Shown: positions 1 through 13,577 of the stretch, in pieces | How positions within the stretch are numbered: the first letter of the stretch is position 1 | Layout of the letters: each line of letters opens with the position of its first letter | The notes under the pieces: model-generated | The model's input: the letters and a program-made list of their open reading frames with translations, nothing else | Told to the model about the DNA's origin: nothing | Databases searched by the model: none | Source: Sambucus nigra | Lineage: Eukaryota > Streptophyta > Magnoliopsida > Dipsacales > Adoxaceae | Direction of reading: 5' to 3' | Assembly (NCBI GenBank): GCA_949130495.1 | Contig: OX422220.1 | Coordinates: 128,128,268-128,192,267 of the forward strand | Length of the DNA: 64,000 nt | Program-made: the position numbers and the translations under genes

Positions 1-1719
1 GGGCTAATTTATAACTAATTTTGGGAGTTTCAAATTTAAGGATTAAGGTCCTATTTGAAAAACGGTGGAGAAGACTTTTTGGATTAAAATTTATCAAAGT
101 GTATGTATAAACTAGAAAAACTAGAAGGGGTTAATTTGTAAATTTCTAAAAAAACACTTTTAAACCTAAAACCTTGGTTGTTTGTAATTTAGGGTAGGGT
201 TAACCAAACATTGCCTTATCTTATACCGTTTTGACTAGAAAAATTTGATAAAAATAGTGAGAGAAAATCAGAAATTTTTTATTGGTCACTCACCTTGAAG
301 CGCTAGGTCAATGTTTCTTATTGAAAAGTTCATTCTTAACATCTTGACAGCTGACCTGGGATTTGATAAAACTTTGACCTTAAATAACTTCTAATTTCTA
401 AACCTTTTAAGATGATTCCTAAACCAATCTATCCTAATTTTTTTAATATGGAATCCAAATATATAGGTTTTATGGATTAAGATTCAATATTCATAGAGTT
501 CTATCTATTGTGTGTTTTTTAGAAAATTTTACGAAATATTTATGGATTTACAAAATCTTGTAATGGATTTTAAGCTTATGGCAAGGGTTATATTATCCTA
601 AGGAAGAGTTTGGCTTTGGTTTGAAGGATTGAGGTATCCTGGTTAAAGAGAATTTTAAATTATTAGTTTATGAAACTCGAAAATACTTTTGATATATTGG
701 GTTTCAAAACTTATGAGTTTTTGAAAATGGCTATTACACTTGAGCTCCTGGGCTCATAAGAAACTCATTCCTCACTTTGAAATAGATTTAAAGTTAAATA
801 ATGAAGTTTCACTATTAAAGGTCAAGCTTTAACATAGTTTTTGAAGGTTTCTACCTATACAGGTTGTTCTAGACTTAATATCTTGGTTTTTCTGATTGAG
901 TTGCGCATTATGATGGTGCAAAAAACATTTTGAATACGAAGAACAAGAACTAATGCATAGGATCATAGGTTACCATTTGGAGGAAAAATTGTAGTTTGGT
1001 TCTTGCTAAAGGGATCGGTTTTGAAGATATAATTCATAGTCGATTTATACATTAGACTTAGTAGAGTTGATTAAAGTTGTTGGTGGGTCGATTATCCCAG
1101 GTTTTAAGAATATAAAACTTGGGAAATAATAATTTCACATGGTTTAATGGTGTAAGACATGTGCATTTTATCCTTTTCTGCTGATGGGATGCTTACCAGG
1201 GAAAGGAGGAAAGTGTAAATAGTTTGGTTTTGGTTTTTGTCCTTAAGGAGAAAACTTTATATGTATTTGGTATTTAAAATAATAATTTTGCATATTCTAT
1301 GGGCATTTGTGTAATTTTATGAAAGTTTACGGTCTAGGATTATAAAATTAAATTAGTTGGGGTCTAAAGGTTCAATTTTATTTAATGTTTAGATCTTGGG
1401 GTGAAATATATGTTAAGTTATTCTTCTTCTAAAGTTTTGAGGGGTAATTTGATCATTTTGTAACCGGGGGGGGGGGGGGGGGGGGGTGGTACTTGAGTAA
1501 TTAACTAATGTTGTAGGGTTTTATATGTATTTTTAATTTTATTTAGGGTAGTTTATAACTTGATTAAGTTATAGGGTAGATATGAGGTGATATATATAAT
1601 TATTGGATACTACTTGATCGTTATAGGGTTTAGAACTATGTGGGTGTTATAGAGGATCTCGAAGGTATGAATGCATATTGAATATCGATCCTTGGATATT
1701 TTTAAGGGTGTTTGTTTTT
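1..1719. other. AT-rich stretch with no gene recognised
   Basis: No ORF of note and no protein similarity that I can recognise on either strand. The composition is AT-rich, as in the decayed LTRs elsewhere in the window, so it is probably old retrotransposon noncoding sequence; I cannot name the element. Confidence 0.4.
1466..1486. repeat. Poly-G run of 21 bases
   Basis: An uninterrupted run of 21 G in AT-rich surroundings. It could form a G-quadruplex. Homopolymer length is also a common sequencing error, so the exact count is uncertain. Confidence 0.9.
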
Positions 1720-2815
1720 TAACTCAAAATCATTTGGAACTCTTTTTAAATGTTTTTTAAAGAGAAATATTTTTTGTTTTAATTTCATTAGAATGAAATT
1801 TAAGTCTCGTTTAAACGAAAATAGCATTTTCGTTAGAATGACCTTTGTCTCGTTAGAATGACATTATGATATCGTTGGAAAAAGCTTAGAATGCTATCAA
1901 AATAAAATCCTATGTTAAGAAGAACCAATGTCGATGGAAGGTCATTAGAAACATGTTTCAACGATAATGGGCTGTCGTTCGTACGAGATTTGAAGTCGTT
2001 AGCACGAAACTTGTGTTTTTCTTTGAACGACCTTGTGTTTTCATTTGAACGAGATCGTCGCCTTGAAATTCATGTTTTTACTATTTAAGGCACGTTAGAC
2101 TCAGTTTTTTTTAGAACTTATAGTGAAAAATGTTTTTTTATCGTTTTACCAAAGATACCAATCCTAGTTTCAACCTTTAAGTTTAAAGATCCAAGTTTTT
2201 CATATTCATGTGTTTTGAGATCATTAGTTTGGGACCAAGGTCTGATTCTCTACATCTGAAGAGAACATGTTTCATGAAGAGGATTCCGTACTTGTTTTTT
2301 TACGTGCAATGGACTTTATGTTTATGATGTTGCGGTGAAGAATTGACGAATTTTGTGTTACAATCCATAGACGGATGCTGAGCGCCATTGGTGGATACTG
2401 AGATGTGTGTGGACTCTTGCATTATAGAAGATATCATGGGTGGACTCCATCGTCAAGGCTTATGGGGACTGAGTTGTTAAGTAATTCTGCTGTCAACTTC
2501 TGTAATTTTGTATCTTGGTGATTTATTTAGCTGGTTGTTCGAGGTTTTTCCCTTTGTTGTTTTCCTCGTACATTGGCATTTGAGTTTGAATTTATTTATT
2601 TTATCTTCTTATCACCTAGATGCATGTTTTAGGATAAAAAGATAAAATTGGGTAAATCAGTTTTTCACAACAAAGGTTTAAAATTGGTGAAAATTTTTCA
2701 TAGGGTTAATTTAATTTTAGTTTTAATCTTTGAAATTTCTAAATTATAAACTACTGAATTTTTGTTTGTCTAGACCATTCTTGACTAGTGGAATTTATGT
2801 TCTTATATTCCAACA
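1720..2815 (+). mobile_element. Decayed copia-like LTR related to element C
   Basis: The order of landmarks matches the LTR of element C (38339-40054). First comes a cluster of CGTTAGAATGA/CGTTCGTACGAG-type motifs (about 1790-2062). Then comes a stretch with GAGGTTTTTCCC, TTTCCTCGTACATTG and a TTTATTTTATCTT tract, and then a TTCCAACA end near 2815. No PBS follows, so this is a solo LTR, a 3' LTR or a fragment. The start is approximate and no target duplication was found. Confidence 0.4.
1790..2062. repeat. Cluster of short TCGTTNGAAYGA-type motifs
   Basis: Repeated variants in both orientations of TCGTTAGAATGAC, CGTTTAAACGA, CGTTCGTACGAG and TTTGAACGAG. The same motif type is clustered in the LTRs of C and N1. 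Confidence 0.6.
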
Positions 2816-4672
2816 TGAAAAATAATTATAGGCCCAAAACACGAAAAGAATGATATTTAGGTTTTGGACCCGTTTGTGGAATTTGACAATTGAGATTTTT
2901 TATTATATTATATGGACTTAAATTTAGAGTAATAAATCCAAAATTTGCATTCATAGTAGGGTTTATACCTTATGTTTCGAGGGTGGTTTTACTTTTGTTT
3001 TTAACGATCAAAATTGATGAGATTTTTTATGAGGAACTTGTGTAATAGGGGTAGTACTTTTTACACGTTTGTTGACTTTATTAGACGATATTTGTCACGA
3101 GGACCTTATTCATGCTCTACTTACCAATGTAAATATATAATAAATGAAGTGGGACACTAGATACAAATTATTGGACCCCTTATGTTGTATCACACCCTCG
3201 CAAAATAATTATGTGTTTCCTTTTATGGAAGAACACTATATGAGTCCATGATTGAGATCATGTTATCGTTGATATACGCTTTGTTATGTAGATGATAGAA
3301 GGAGTACAAGAAATTATTGGCGTTGGCTTGGTTATTGAATAATAGTGTTGGATTAATTAGAGGATTTCACTCATAGATATTTAAGTCATTGTCTTTCTGT
3401 CTCATAAAAAAACTTAATTAAATTGTATTAATAACTAGCCTATCTAAATGGAAGTGTATTGGGGGGGTCCTTGTTTGAATTTGACTTCAGTGAGACATCC
3501 AACGCATGGAGTTTAAAGAAGGAGAGTTATGATGAATCAAAACCTTAATTTAAATAATATATCCTTACTTAAGTGCCTTATTCTATAGAAGGTTATACAT
3601 AATGATACTTTTATCCTAACTCTTATGAAATGGACTAAATGTATAATGACTCTTAATGATAAGAATTATAGGAGGGTGATTGGGTTTTGTGTAGATTTCT
3701 CAGGGTGAATATAGATGTGTTAAAATGCCAATGTGAAATGAACATGTGAAATGGAAATGAATGGGTGGTCACCATAATGGGATACGTGAAACATGATGTT
3801 TATTATTTAATGTGAAGTGTTATTATGGTTCTATGTAACGAGCAATCGAGGTTTATGTGATTGTTTAAATTTGGTGTACCGTATATTTATGAGATGGCCG
3901 AGAGGAAGAGGCATATGTCGGTTAGTGTTGTTTAATTAATGAAATGCATTGAAGTAATTCTAATGCATTGTATCGATTTAAATTTGTGGTACCACATGTT
4001 TATGATATGGACAAGTTGAAGGGCCTCATGTCATCTACGTTTGCCTAAATATTCAGAATAAGTAATTAACTAAATGAATTGGACAATTCAAATGCATTGT
4101 GAAACTATGTTTATGTATTGGGCTACACATTAAAATTTTAAGCCGTGACACTGTCATTAATGCATATAACTGCTTTGAGTTGCATAGCTAAGTTACTTGC
4201 TAGGGTTTTGACTCATCTCTTTACGTGGAACTCTGATGTTAGGGCTGGACCTTCCCTATATCTTTCGTGTTCTAGTGGGCACTATTATTCATCTCTCTCA
4301 CCCGGGATATTAGTTTCAGATAAATTATGGGTCTCTATTTTATTTATCTATTATTTTTACTTTTCAGTCTTAGATGATTCTAGCGGCATTCTAGTTTGTA
4401 TGTTGAGGCTTAATTAGCTTGTATTATTCAGAGATTCTTTGGGATTGTCTTGAGATATTATCGTTGAGACATTATTGTATCTCTTTAATTACTATGGGTA
4501 TTCTATTATGGGTTTAAATTGAGGAATATTCATATCGTTTCTAAATTGCTTGTGTTATTGTTTCTTTTGATCTCTCCATACTAATAATTGTATTTGATTT
4601 TTTTTAAATATTTTGTATAATTTTATATTTAGACTTAATCAACCTAAATGTTTAATTACACGGGGTATTACA
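2816..4672. other. Unassigned AT-rich stretch ending in an LTR-like terminus
   Basis: No coding feature was recognised. The right edge reads CGGGGTATTACA (to 4672), which is the reverse complement of the TGTAATACCCCG start of Tekay-type LTRs such as 13578. A minus-strand LTR fragment may therefore end here and abut the fossil pol of A0. Its other end was not identified. Confidence 0.3.
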
Positions 4673-4699
4673 TCACTTTCTCCGATGAAGACAGATTAA

Positions 4700-5147
4700 T
4701 AAGGTTCCTCACAATAAACCTTTGCATATGATAACATGAATTAATGGAATAAGAATTTCTATAGCTCTTTTAGATGGAGGCGCTTTGGTGAAAATCATGC
4801 ATATTAGCTTATTCTTTAAAGCTAATATCTGAGAGAGAAGAATGGTTATAATACCACTTTCAATCTCATGTTATGACAACCAAACTTCCATGTCCATTGG
4901 CTATGTAAATGTTGGAATAACCATGGGAAATCTCACATCCTACATTAATTTCCAAGTGATGGAGTCATCTACCTCAGTCCATCTGTTAATTGGGAGGGTT
5001 TGGATGCACAACATTGGTTTGGTTCCTTCAACATACCATGAATGTGCAAAATCCACTCTCAAGGTAATAAAGACTATGATCCGATATATGAAAAATCCTT
5101 TTGTAAAGGTGGAGGCACACTTAATGGATGATGCTACACTGAGTTAA
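4700..5147 (+). pseudogene. A0 retroviral-type aspartic protease region
   Basis: The broken translation contains ISIALLDGGALVKIM, which fits the D-G-G-[AS] active-site strand of plant gypsy proteases. After a stop comes a 101-residue open segment with the typical downstream block (INFQVMES.., LLIGRVWMHN, VPSTYHE). This is the region where gag-pol precursors are cleaved in a functional element. Here stops separate the active site from the C-terminal block, so it is dead. The assignment rests on motif recognition by eye. Confidence 0.65.
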
Positions 5148-5759
5148 ATGTGGAAGAATATATCCTCACAAGGCGTATTGAAGGGGTTAAAGTTCCCTCT
5201 ATCAAAGACAGATTGGGATCTCTAAGAGATCAAGAGGAAGAATTCTAAGAAGCTATGCAAGTTAAAGAAGAAGGACATGTCAATCCTAAACCTCATCTAT
5301 CTCTTAATAACTTAGAAATATAATGAGGCCAAGGATAGATCCAAAAAAATAGGAGGTGAAGCGACATAATGCACTGACCAAAGATCATAGACCAACGATG
5401 GAGGAACTGGAAAACTTTTAAAAAGTAAAGTCATAACCAATTTCTCCATGGCAATGCAAGAAGGTGGTGCTCAATGATGGAAAGCTGATATATTGCCTTT
5501 GAAGGTGTTATAGGGAAACTGCAGATACTGAGGAAGTGGACCAAGAGTAAAAGCACTTTTTGATTGATAATGAAGGATAATGTCTTGTCCTTGATGATTC
5601 AAACATTCAAGAATACGTGAATGAGTTAATAGATGAGCATGAATGCATGAAAGATCATCCAAAATAACAAATTAAAGGGATGGAGAAGGTGGATTTAGAT
5701 GAGGATAGTGATGAACTAAGGTAAGTCTTCATTTCAAAAGACCTAGAAGGCGTGAAGTA

Positions 5760-6900
5760 GCTGGTGTTGATTAAGCTCATTCGAGAATTCAAAGATGTTT
5801 TTGCATAAAAGTACACTGAGATGTCTAGGTTAGATCAGGAAGAGAATTCCTAGAAGTTGAATGTCATAACTTTAGAAATACCGATTAAGTAGTCAAACAG
5901 AATGTATGAGATTGAAATGGAACTTAAAAACAAAGCTAAGGTGGAACAATTACTGGCAGCTAGATTTACTAAGAAAATTAAGCATCCAATTTAGCTTTCG
6001 AGAATTGTGCAAGTAGGGAAGAAAGATAAAATAAAATTAAATTTTTTGTTAACTTTAGTCATCATAATAGAGCTTTTCCCAAAGATGATTTCCAACTACC
6101 TTTAATTGATAGATGGCTAGGCTGGATACTATTAGATCAAGATAGACCAGATGATGCAGAGAAAACAACTTTTAAAACTCCATTAGGCAACTTCATATAC
6201 AATGTATTTCCTTTTGGTTCGAAAAATGCGGGGAAAACTTATCGGAGGACAAGGATGGCTATTTTTGGGGACCTTTTCCATGACATTATGGAATATGGAT
6301 GACTTAATCATCCAATCAAAGAATGAGGATTCTCGTATAGCAAATCTGACAAGAGTTTTCAATAGATGTGAAAACTATAAGCTCAAAATGAACCCACTCA
6401 AGTGTGATTTTAGGGTAACTAGTGGGAAATTCTTAGGTTTTGTGGTTGATCGATAAGGAGTAAAGATGGACCAAATGAAGAAAAAATCCATTCTTGATAT
6501 GCCATTTCCAAAAACAAAGAAAGAGCTAAAAATTTTCCTAGGAAAGATTTCTTACTTGAGGAGATTTGTTCTAAGTTTGTCCGAGATAACCCACCCGGTG
6601 ATGGAGTTATTGTGAAAGAACACGAAATCCAAATATGAGGAACCACACCAGAAAGATTTTGACAAGCTTAAGAAATTTCTCACCTCTCATCAAATTATGA
6701 TTTCACCTGATGCACGCCTTTGATTCTTTCTCTAACATCGACTACAAGGTCAATCGATTCTTTATTAGCACGGTATGTTGATGGATAAGAGACACTTGTC
6801 TATAACATATGTAGGATTATCCAAGTCCCTTAGGCAAGATATATAAGAATATAGGGACATTATTTGGCTTTAATCATTATAACTCAAAAACTTAGGAATT
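5760..6900 (+). pseudogene. A0 reverse transcriptase and first RNase H
   Basis: The segment 6202-6456 contains DDLIIQSKNED and KLKMNPLKCDFRVTSGKFLG, the classic palm region and following block of Ty3/gypsy RT. The catalytic Y-x-D-D is damaged by a frameshift just before the D-D at about 6295. Upstream (5760-6200) the frame is lost repeatedly. Downstream (6460-6720) come the RT connection and the KxFDKLKKFL block that precedes RNase H. It follows the protease and precedes the second RNase H as expected for Tat. Confidence 0.7.
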
Positions 6901-7019
6901 ATATGTTGTCTTTCACCATCAACCTAGTGAAAATATGTGACCCAATTAGTTTTTTCCTCTCACGAACTATCTTGGTTGGGAGAATAACATGGTGATTCCT
7001 CATTCTACCAAAATATGAT

Positions 7020-7600
7020 CTGAGGTGCATGATTCTTCGCATAATTAAAAGCCAAGCCTTTACAAATTTATTGGCTATTTCTACTTCAGATTTGTTTGAA
7101 CCACCCCATGAAGATATCCTTGATGATGATTTTCAAGTAAACATATATGAGGAAGAATGGAGGAATTGTCTATGGATTTTGATGGTTCATCGACTAAAGG
7201 CAAGTAATGGCTGGGGTAATTTTACCTAGAGGAAAGGAGGATATCTCTATATTCTTTAAGTTAGATTTTCTTGATCAAATAATGAGGCAGAGTATAAATC
7301 TTTAATACTAGGGTTTCTTGAGGCCCTTTGAACAAGCATCTTTTCACTTTACATGAAAGGAGATTACAACTTGGTGGTTAAACAAGTGAATGGTGAATAA
7401 GTGTTATAACACCTCAACATAACTCCTTATTGAACAATTATACAACGGTTGATTGATCAGTATTTAGAAGTTAAGGTGGAGATACATCAAATAACGATGA
7501 ACATACATGTTCATGCTTAAGCCATTATTACTTAAAAGATAGCCATATAAGGTGAGCCAAAATGGTGGTCATCTATCGCATGACTAATCTATATCATGTG
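7020..7600 (+). pseudogene. A0 second (archaeal-type) RNase H remnant
   Basis: Around 7155-7200 one frame reads MDFDGSSTKGK, matching the first catalytic strand of the additional RNase H of Tat elements. Another frame about 100 bases later gives NNEAEYKSLILGFLEAL, which holds the catalytic Glu helix. KGDYNLVVKQVNGE follows, matching the third catalytic strand. Frames change between blocks, so it is non-functional. The N1 insertion removes the junction to integrase. Confidence 0.6.
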
Positions 7601-8655
7601 CTCCAGCTCTTTCCCACATATGATGCCTCAAATTAGAGAGTAGTGTAACACCCCTTAATTATGAGGACATGTAATTTAATTATTTTGGTGAAATAAAATT
7701 TTATTAGGAGTTAATTAATTTGGTGAATTAAGATCTAATTAATTAAGTTTTTTTTTAAATTTCACATGTGTCATATTTTGAAGTCAAAATTGGAGAATTT
7801 TATAGAGTAACTCGGATAATGATTCTTAGTGCAAGGTTGATTCTGAATAGGTTGAAATAGTAAAAAAAGAGTACTCGGAGGGTAGTAAGTGGGCCTCGGG
7901 GCATTTTTAGGCAAAACGGGCCCCACATGAGGGTGTTTGGGCCAATTTAACTTGGACCATAAGCTTAATTTTGGGATTTACAATATAAAACCTACATTTG
8001 GAAGTTTGTGGCAGACACACTTCAAAAAGAAAACCCTAGTTTTACAGAGGAGAAAAGAGGGATGACTTGGGGAGCTTTGGGGAACCAAATCATAAGTGAT
8101 TAAGTGTGTTTTTTGTCAAATCTTCATCTACCACAAAGGAATCAGACACTATGAATCAATACAGGCAAGAGGTTAACTTATTTTCAATATAAATTTGTGA
8201 TGACTGATTCATATCATAACGGGTGTAAATCAAATTCGTTTTTGGGTGGGGTATCACATGAAAAACAGGTGCTTATGAATTGGGGGTGTTTATGAATTTG
8301 GAAGTTCACATAGATTAAAGGTGCAATTGATATTTTGTTCACAATAAAAAAGAGTTGATATCTGATTTATGTTAGTAGACTAATAATTCATGTAGTTTAA
8401 TTTGGAGATCGAAATCAAATTTTGAGGAAATGAGTGTAGGAAAAATCGTGAAAACCCAAACACAATTTTTTTTCTATTAGTGTTAACAATCGATGTTGTT
8501 TAGAGTCTGAAACCATGTTTTTGATTTGTTAAATGAGGGATGTAATGTTGGGAATATTTTTATCGAGGTTAGGTGGAAATTTTGAAGATCTGGAAATTAA
8601 CAATGGCAGAAAAACCAGTGCCCCAAGGAAGAAGAAGGAGGGTTGAACACTTCAG

Positions 8656-8734
8656 GTCATTTAAGGGACCGAGGGTGTTGTTCAAATGACAATGGGATGT
8701 CGCTCGAATGACCAGTGGTCTCATTCGAGCGACT
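8656..8734. repeat. N1 LTR motif cluster (TCGYTCGAATGAC type)
   Basis: Short copies in both orientations, including GTCGCTCGAATGACC and TCATTCGAGCGAC. The matching positions in the 3' LTR are 14598-14675. Confidence 0.6.
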
Positions 8735-9160
8735 TGACTTAACCTTTGGCAATTATTTCCTTTTATCTATTTGTCATGGGTTCTATTTGTGGACTACAGG
8801 GAGATTATTCTTTTTGGTTGGCCTGGAACTTAATTGTGGACTAATGGGGGTTTAGTTAGTGAGATATTAAGGGTGGTTAATACCAAGGATAATGAGAGAT
8901 AGGTGTAAGGAATATTAAAATTTTATATGTGTGTCAAACTTATTAATGGGACTTGGTGTAATAAATTCAAAAAGGTTACATTACGGGACGTATGAATGTG
9001 TCTGGGTATTGTAGTTGAGTAACACTATTATAAATTAATTAATGTATAATTAATTAAATTAAGGGTCGTGGAAATTGACTCGGGTATTAAGGGCTAGTGC
9101 CATGGGGGTTAGGCACATGTTAGCTTGTTCAATTAGCTTATATATATGCGGTGATTGTGT

Positions 9161-9162
<2 letters not shown>

Positions 9163-9254
<92 letters not shown>

Positions 9255-9255
9255 C
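9163..9255. repeat. (TA)n(TG)n(CG)n microsatellite
   Basis: A compound dinucleotide run: TA, then TG, then a short CGCGCG end. The same site in the 3' LTR (about 15086-15104) has only a short TA tract, so this copy expanded after insertion. Confidence 0.95.
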
Positions 9256-10636
9256 TTTCTAAATATTGGTGTGAATAATATCTATAGGAATACATACCCC
9301 TCTAGTGCTATCACAAGAGGTTGCGCATTGTGGGTGAATCCCGTGGCTAGATAACATAGGGCGAGTATAACCCCCAGGTCATAGCATCCATTATTTTATA
9401 TTGTGATTCTCTTCTGGGTGAGATGCTTTGGGTATGATTCGGTCTCACAGCAGGGGAACTATGACCGCCTCCACTACGGATATTTTTATTTTTTGAATTC
9501 GGTAAGTTAATCATCTCGGGATATCCCGTTGGATTGAGTATACCTAGGGTGATAGAATTTTAGAGAAAACATCCGGTGTGTCCTTACTCGGGATGATGGA
9601 TATATATACAACATGTCTGTGAATGTTGTTGTATAATCATACGTATATATTGGTGTAGATATTTATATACGGGTCGAATACATGTAGTGCAATTGTATTA
9701 AGTACATATGTATATAATAGAGTAGATATTATATACGGGCGAATTACATGAAGTCAAATGGTATTACTTGTATATAACTAGTGAGACTATTATATAGCAG
9801 TATTTAAAAATAATTAATTGAGTTAATGCAATAAATAACTTATGGAGTAATTATATGACTTACTGGGGATAAAGTAGTGTGTTAGGAAGTTTTCATAACA
9901 AGGCCAGTTAAACAGGGTAGTATAACTTGGAGGGTTAGGAAGAAAGCATTAGATTTTCATTTTAGATGAGGGGTGAGTAGTATCTCAAGGGAGTGAGACA
10001 CTAGCTTAAATATAAATAGAATTCATGCATTTTAATTTTTTCATTTTAATTACTTGCTAAATATTTTCAAAAGTATTTGGGATCTCACCCGTACTTGTAA
10101 AATATTTTCAAAACCTTTTAGGTGTCCATCCACAGGGACGCCAAACTTAAGATCTTTTCCAGGGATGCGTAGCTGTAGAACGTGTAGATGCTTGCAGGAT
10201 TTGGACTTAGTCGCTTTGGTTACTTCTACCTAGAGTAGGATGCAGTTCAATTATTTTATTTAGGTATGTCTCCCCTTCAGCTATTTATTTTATTCAGTTT
10301 ATCAAACTTTGTATTTATGGACTCAGTTTGATTTCATTAGATATTTAGTTGGATTTTATATTGGTAACCCATAGTTTTTTCGGTACCATTTTATTTTAGT
10401 CATTTATGTGGTGTTTTATTCAGATTATTTTACTGCTTGTTTGGTTTGGTTATTTCACTCATTGTTTTTGTTTAAATAAAAAAGAAAAAAATTTGGCGCC
10501 AACTTTTTGAATATTAGATGGTTAGTAATCTTTAAAAAGGTATGACTATGATCTTAAGAATGAACAAAATGATAAACCTCTTTTAATTTAATAAAGGGAC
10601 GATCACCCGCTTTTTAATTGGGCGTGGTGTCAGAGA

Positions 10637-10654
10637 TGGTATCAGAGCATCAAG
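10637..10654 (+). other. N1 primer-binding site
   Basis: TGGTATCAGAGCATCAAG, four bases after the LTR. The first 12 bases match the initiator tRNA-Met PBS used by many plant LTR retrotransposons. Confidence 0.85.
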
Positions 10655-10810
10655 TTCTAGTGTCATTAGTATATGTGCGGCTAGTGTTCTTTAATATAGA
10701 GACCTATTGTAGGATTATTGCATGCCTCATTACATATGAGTATTTACGATCTTATGTCGATTACTTTGTATTTTATGGTGAACTTATACATATTTCAACT
10801 TTCATTTCAG

Positions 10811-11920
10811 ATGCCGCCTAAGAGAGAACATCAGGTTAGACCTAAAGCAAGAGATGAAGTGAGAGGAGATGATCTCCAGGAGCCAGAGGTACCCCATCCA
10901 CAACCACTATAGGGAATTTTGACAACCGCACATGTGGCGGAGATTATGGCACAGGAAGTTAACGTGATGATGACCGCAATTACGCAATATTTTCTGCAGA
11001 ATCAGCCACAACTGTTAGTGGCACCCGACATTCAGGACCACAAGGGGCCGCCAGATTGGTAGATATCTAGAGAAGAGTTTCTGAAGGGTCACTCGTCAGA
11101 GTTTCAGGGTAATTCAGATGTATTAGTGGTCAGTCAGTGGGATAAGGACTTGCATCTCCACCTGTGTATAATTGAGTTCAGTGATACCGAGAAACAATTC
11201 CTGGCAATGTTCAAGCTGGTGGGTGCAGCTTTATAGTGGTGGGAGTCTATGACCCCAATATAGGGGAGAGATGTGATGAGTATTAGGGAGTTCTAGGTGT
11301 GGTTTGACTGCAAGTATTTTCTGTTCGCTATTCAGACAGAGATATGGCGGTAGTTTGTCAGTGTGTTTCAAGGTGATAGGACCATGGCAAAATACGAAGA
11401 ATAATTTACTTGGTTAGAAAATTTTATGAAAGATGAGGTAAATACTAAAGGTAATAGAATGCATAAGTTCATGGATGGACTTGCTTAGAGGATTTGACAA
11501 CACCTGTTGGGTAATCCATCGTTAGAGAGTTACACAAAGATTGTTAATGCAATGCTAATTTATCGCCAGGATCAGTTCTTGCACATGAAGTATAGAAAAA
11601 GGATGAGTGGATCCAGTCAGGATAAGAGGGTAGATGGGAACAGTGCCAATGAGGCACAACAGTGGTAGGAGCATGGCTCCTGACTGGGGAATTGGGCTAA
11701 GATGTTTAAATTCGAAAGTTTTCAATTTGAGAGAGGTGAATTCAGGAAGGGATAGCAGGGACCTCGTCAACAGCAGTAGTTCGTTCCTAAGGGCCACCAG
11801 GTCCAAAGGAATGGCAGGAGAGGCCAGCAGGGATAGGATCAGTGGAAGGAGGGATTTTTTGGGAAATAATTCTTTTTTTGGAGAGACACGTCATAGGAAG
11901 AGAGATTTCCTTAACTGAGT
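10811..11920 (+). pseudogene. N1 gag (capsid) pseudogene
   Basis: It starts at ATG 10811, directly after a TTTCAG splice-acceptor-like sequence; the same arrangement precedes the gag of X. The reading begins MPPKREHQVRPKA. It continues through stops with recognisable capsid blocks: EKQFLAMFKLVGAAL followed by a stop and WWES, FQGDRTMAKYEE, NRMHKFMDGLA, and LLGNPSLESYTKIVNAML. These match the retrotransposon gag domain seen more intact in X and B. No zinc knuckle could be read. There are at least ten in-frame stops, so it is non-coding today. Gag forms the virus-like particle of a functional element. Confidence 0.75.
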
Positions 11921-12325
11921 TATAGGTAAACTACGGGACGAGGTTCTAGATGTAGAACCACTTCAACAGTTCATGGGTAAATTCGGACAAGAGGAGTTTC
12001 ATCAGGAACCCATTGACTAGGCAAAGCAGCTAGACTATGGAGGTAAATTGCCTTTATTATTCTATGAGTATGGACTATATTTTGAGTGACATTGGGGGCG
12101 TCACACATTATATTTTTATCACTAGGATTCATGAGTGAGTCAGATTTAGTGGGTGTGTTGGACATAATAGCCTTATTGTGTATTTAATTACCGTGGGGTA
12201 GCGAGGTTCGTTAGTGTCGCCTACGAGAGAGCGGGTATGTACACTAAAAGGATGTTTGAATTACGTGTTAGTTTTACTCACTTCAAGAGTTATGAGGGTA
12301 GAGAGAACTAATTTTTTAGTTTTGA

Positions 12326-12674
12326 CCTCTGTTTTAAAAGGCCCGCCTAGGCTTGAGGCTTGAGAGAAACGCATCGCCTACGCCTTATTACGCCTTATTC
12401 TTGGTAAAAGGCTTAAAGCAGACTTTTTTTTTTAAATACAAAGGATTAGTTGACAAATATTGGTTATGGAGCATGAATATGAGAAAGATGGCTACCAAAC
12501 ATATGGATATATTTTCAAAATTCAAGGTATGTACTATTTTATTATATTACTAGCCATGGAATAATCAAAATAATAAAAAAGGAAAAATGCCTTTTTACGC
12601 CTAGGCTTTGCTTAGGCGCGCCTAGGCTCCTAAGGCTTGAGGCTTGACCACGCCTCACGCCTTTTAAAACCTTG
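12326..12674. mobile_element. hAT-like MITE (349 bp) inside N1
   Basis: The terminal inverted repeats are GTTTTAAAAGGC at the left and GCCTTTTAAAAC at the right, each a few bases from the end. The element is flanked by GTTTTGA on both sides (12319-12325 and 12675-12681), a 7- to 8-bp duplication typical of hAT elements. Subterminal AGGCTTGAGGCTTGA occurs near both ends, and the right part holds GCGCGCC-rich palindromes. It has no coding capacity. The family name is inference. Confidence 0.6.
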
Positions 12675-12788
12675 GTTTTGAATGATTAGCGATGGTTTAA
12701 GAAAGGGTAGAAGGCCACAATAGAACTTGGCATTCATTGTTCCAAGATATGGATTATTTTTCTAGGTATCACCTAAAAGAGGGTCTAA

Positions 12789-13577
<789 letters not shown>

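Larger units (their letters stand above)
4690..7643 (+). mobile_element. Fossil Tat-type Ty3/gypsy element A0, left part (PR-RT-RH-aRNH)
   Basis: A0 is the oldest layer in the window. Domains appear in pol order on the plus strand: protease, reverse transcriptase, RNase H, and a second (archaeal-type) RNase H. A second RNase H is characteristic of the Tat clade of plant Ty3/gypsy elements. All domains carry many stops and frameshifts. The element is cut at 7643 by N1 and resumes at 16496 with integrase. Its LTR and gag are not present upstream; the left edge abuts an LTR-like end at 4672. Confidence 0.7.
7644..10632 (+). repeat. N1 5' LTR (2989 bp)
   Basis: It opens TGTAACACCCC and closes GTGGTGTCA, four bases before the PBS. 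It aligns along its length with 13578-16495. It is longer mainly because of an expanded (TA)n(TG)n tract at 9163-9255. A motif cluster at 8656-8734 contains TCGCTCGAATGAC and TCATTCGAGCGAC. Confidence 0.85.

Noticed and set aside
41..4640. Host gene exons in the left 4.6 kb
   Set aside because: No ORF or splice pattern gave recognisable protein. The 90-codon ORF at 4145-4417 is low-complexity hydrophobic and unsupported.
9059..9354. Overlapping small ORFs of Tyr-Ile and Cys-Val repeats
   Set aside because: They are translations of the (TA)n(TG)n microsatellite on both strands. The same applies to the ORFs at 24004-24278, 24946-25356 and 30728-31093.
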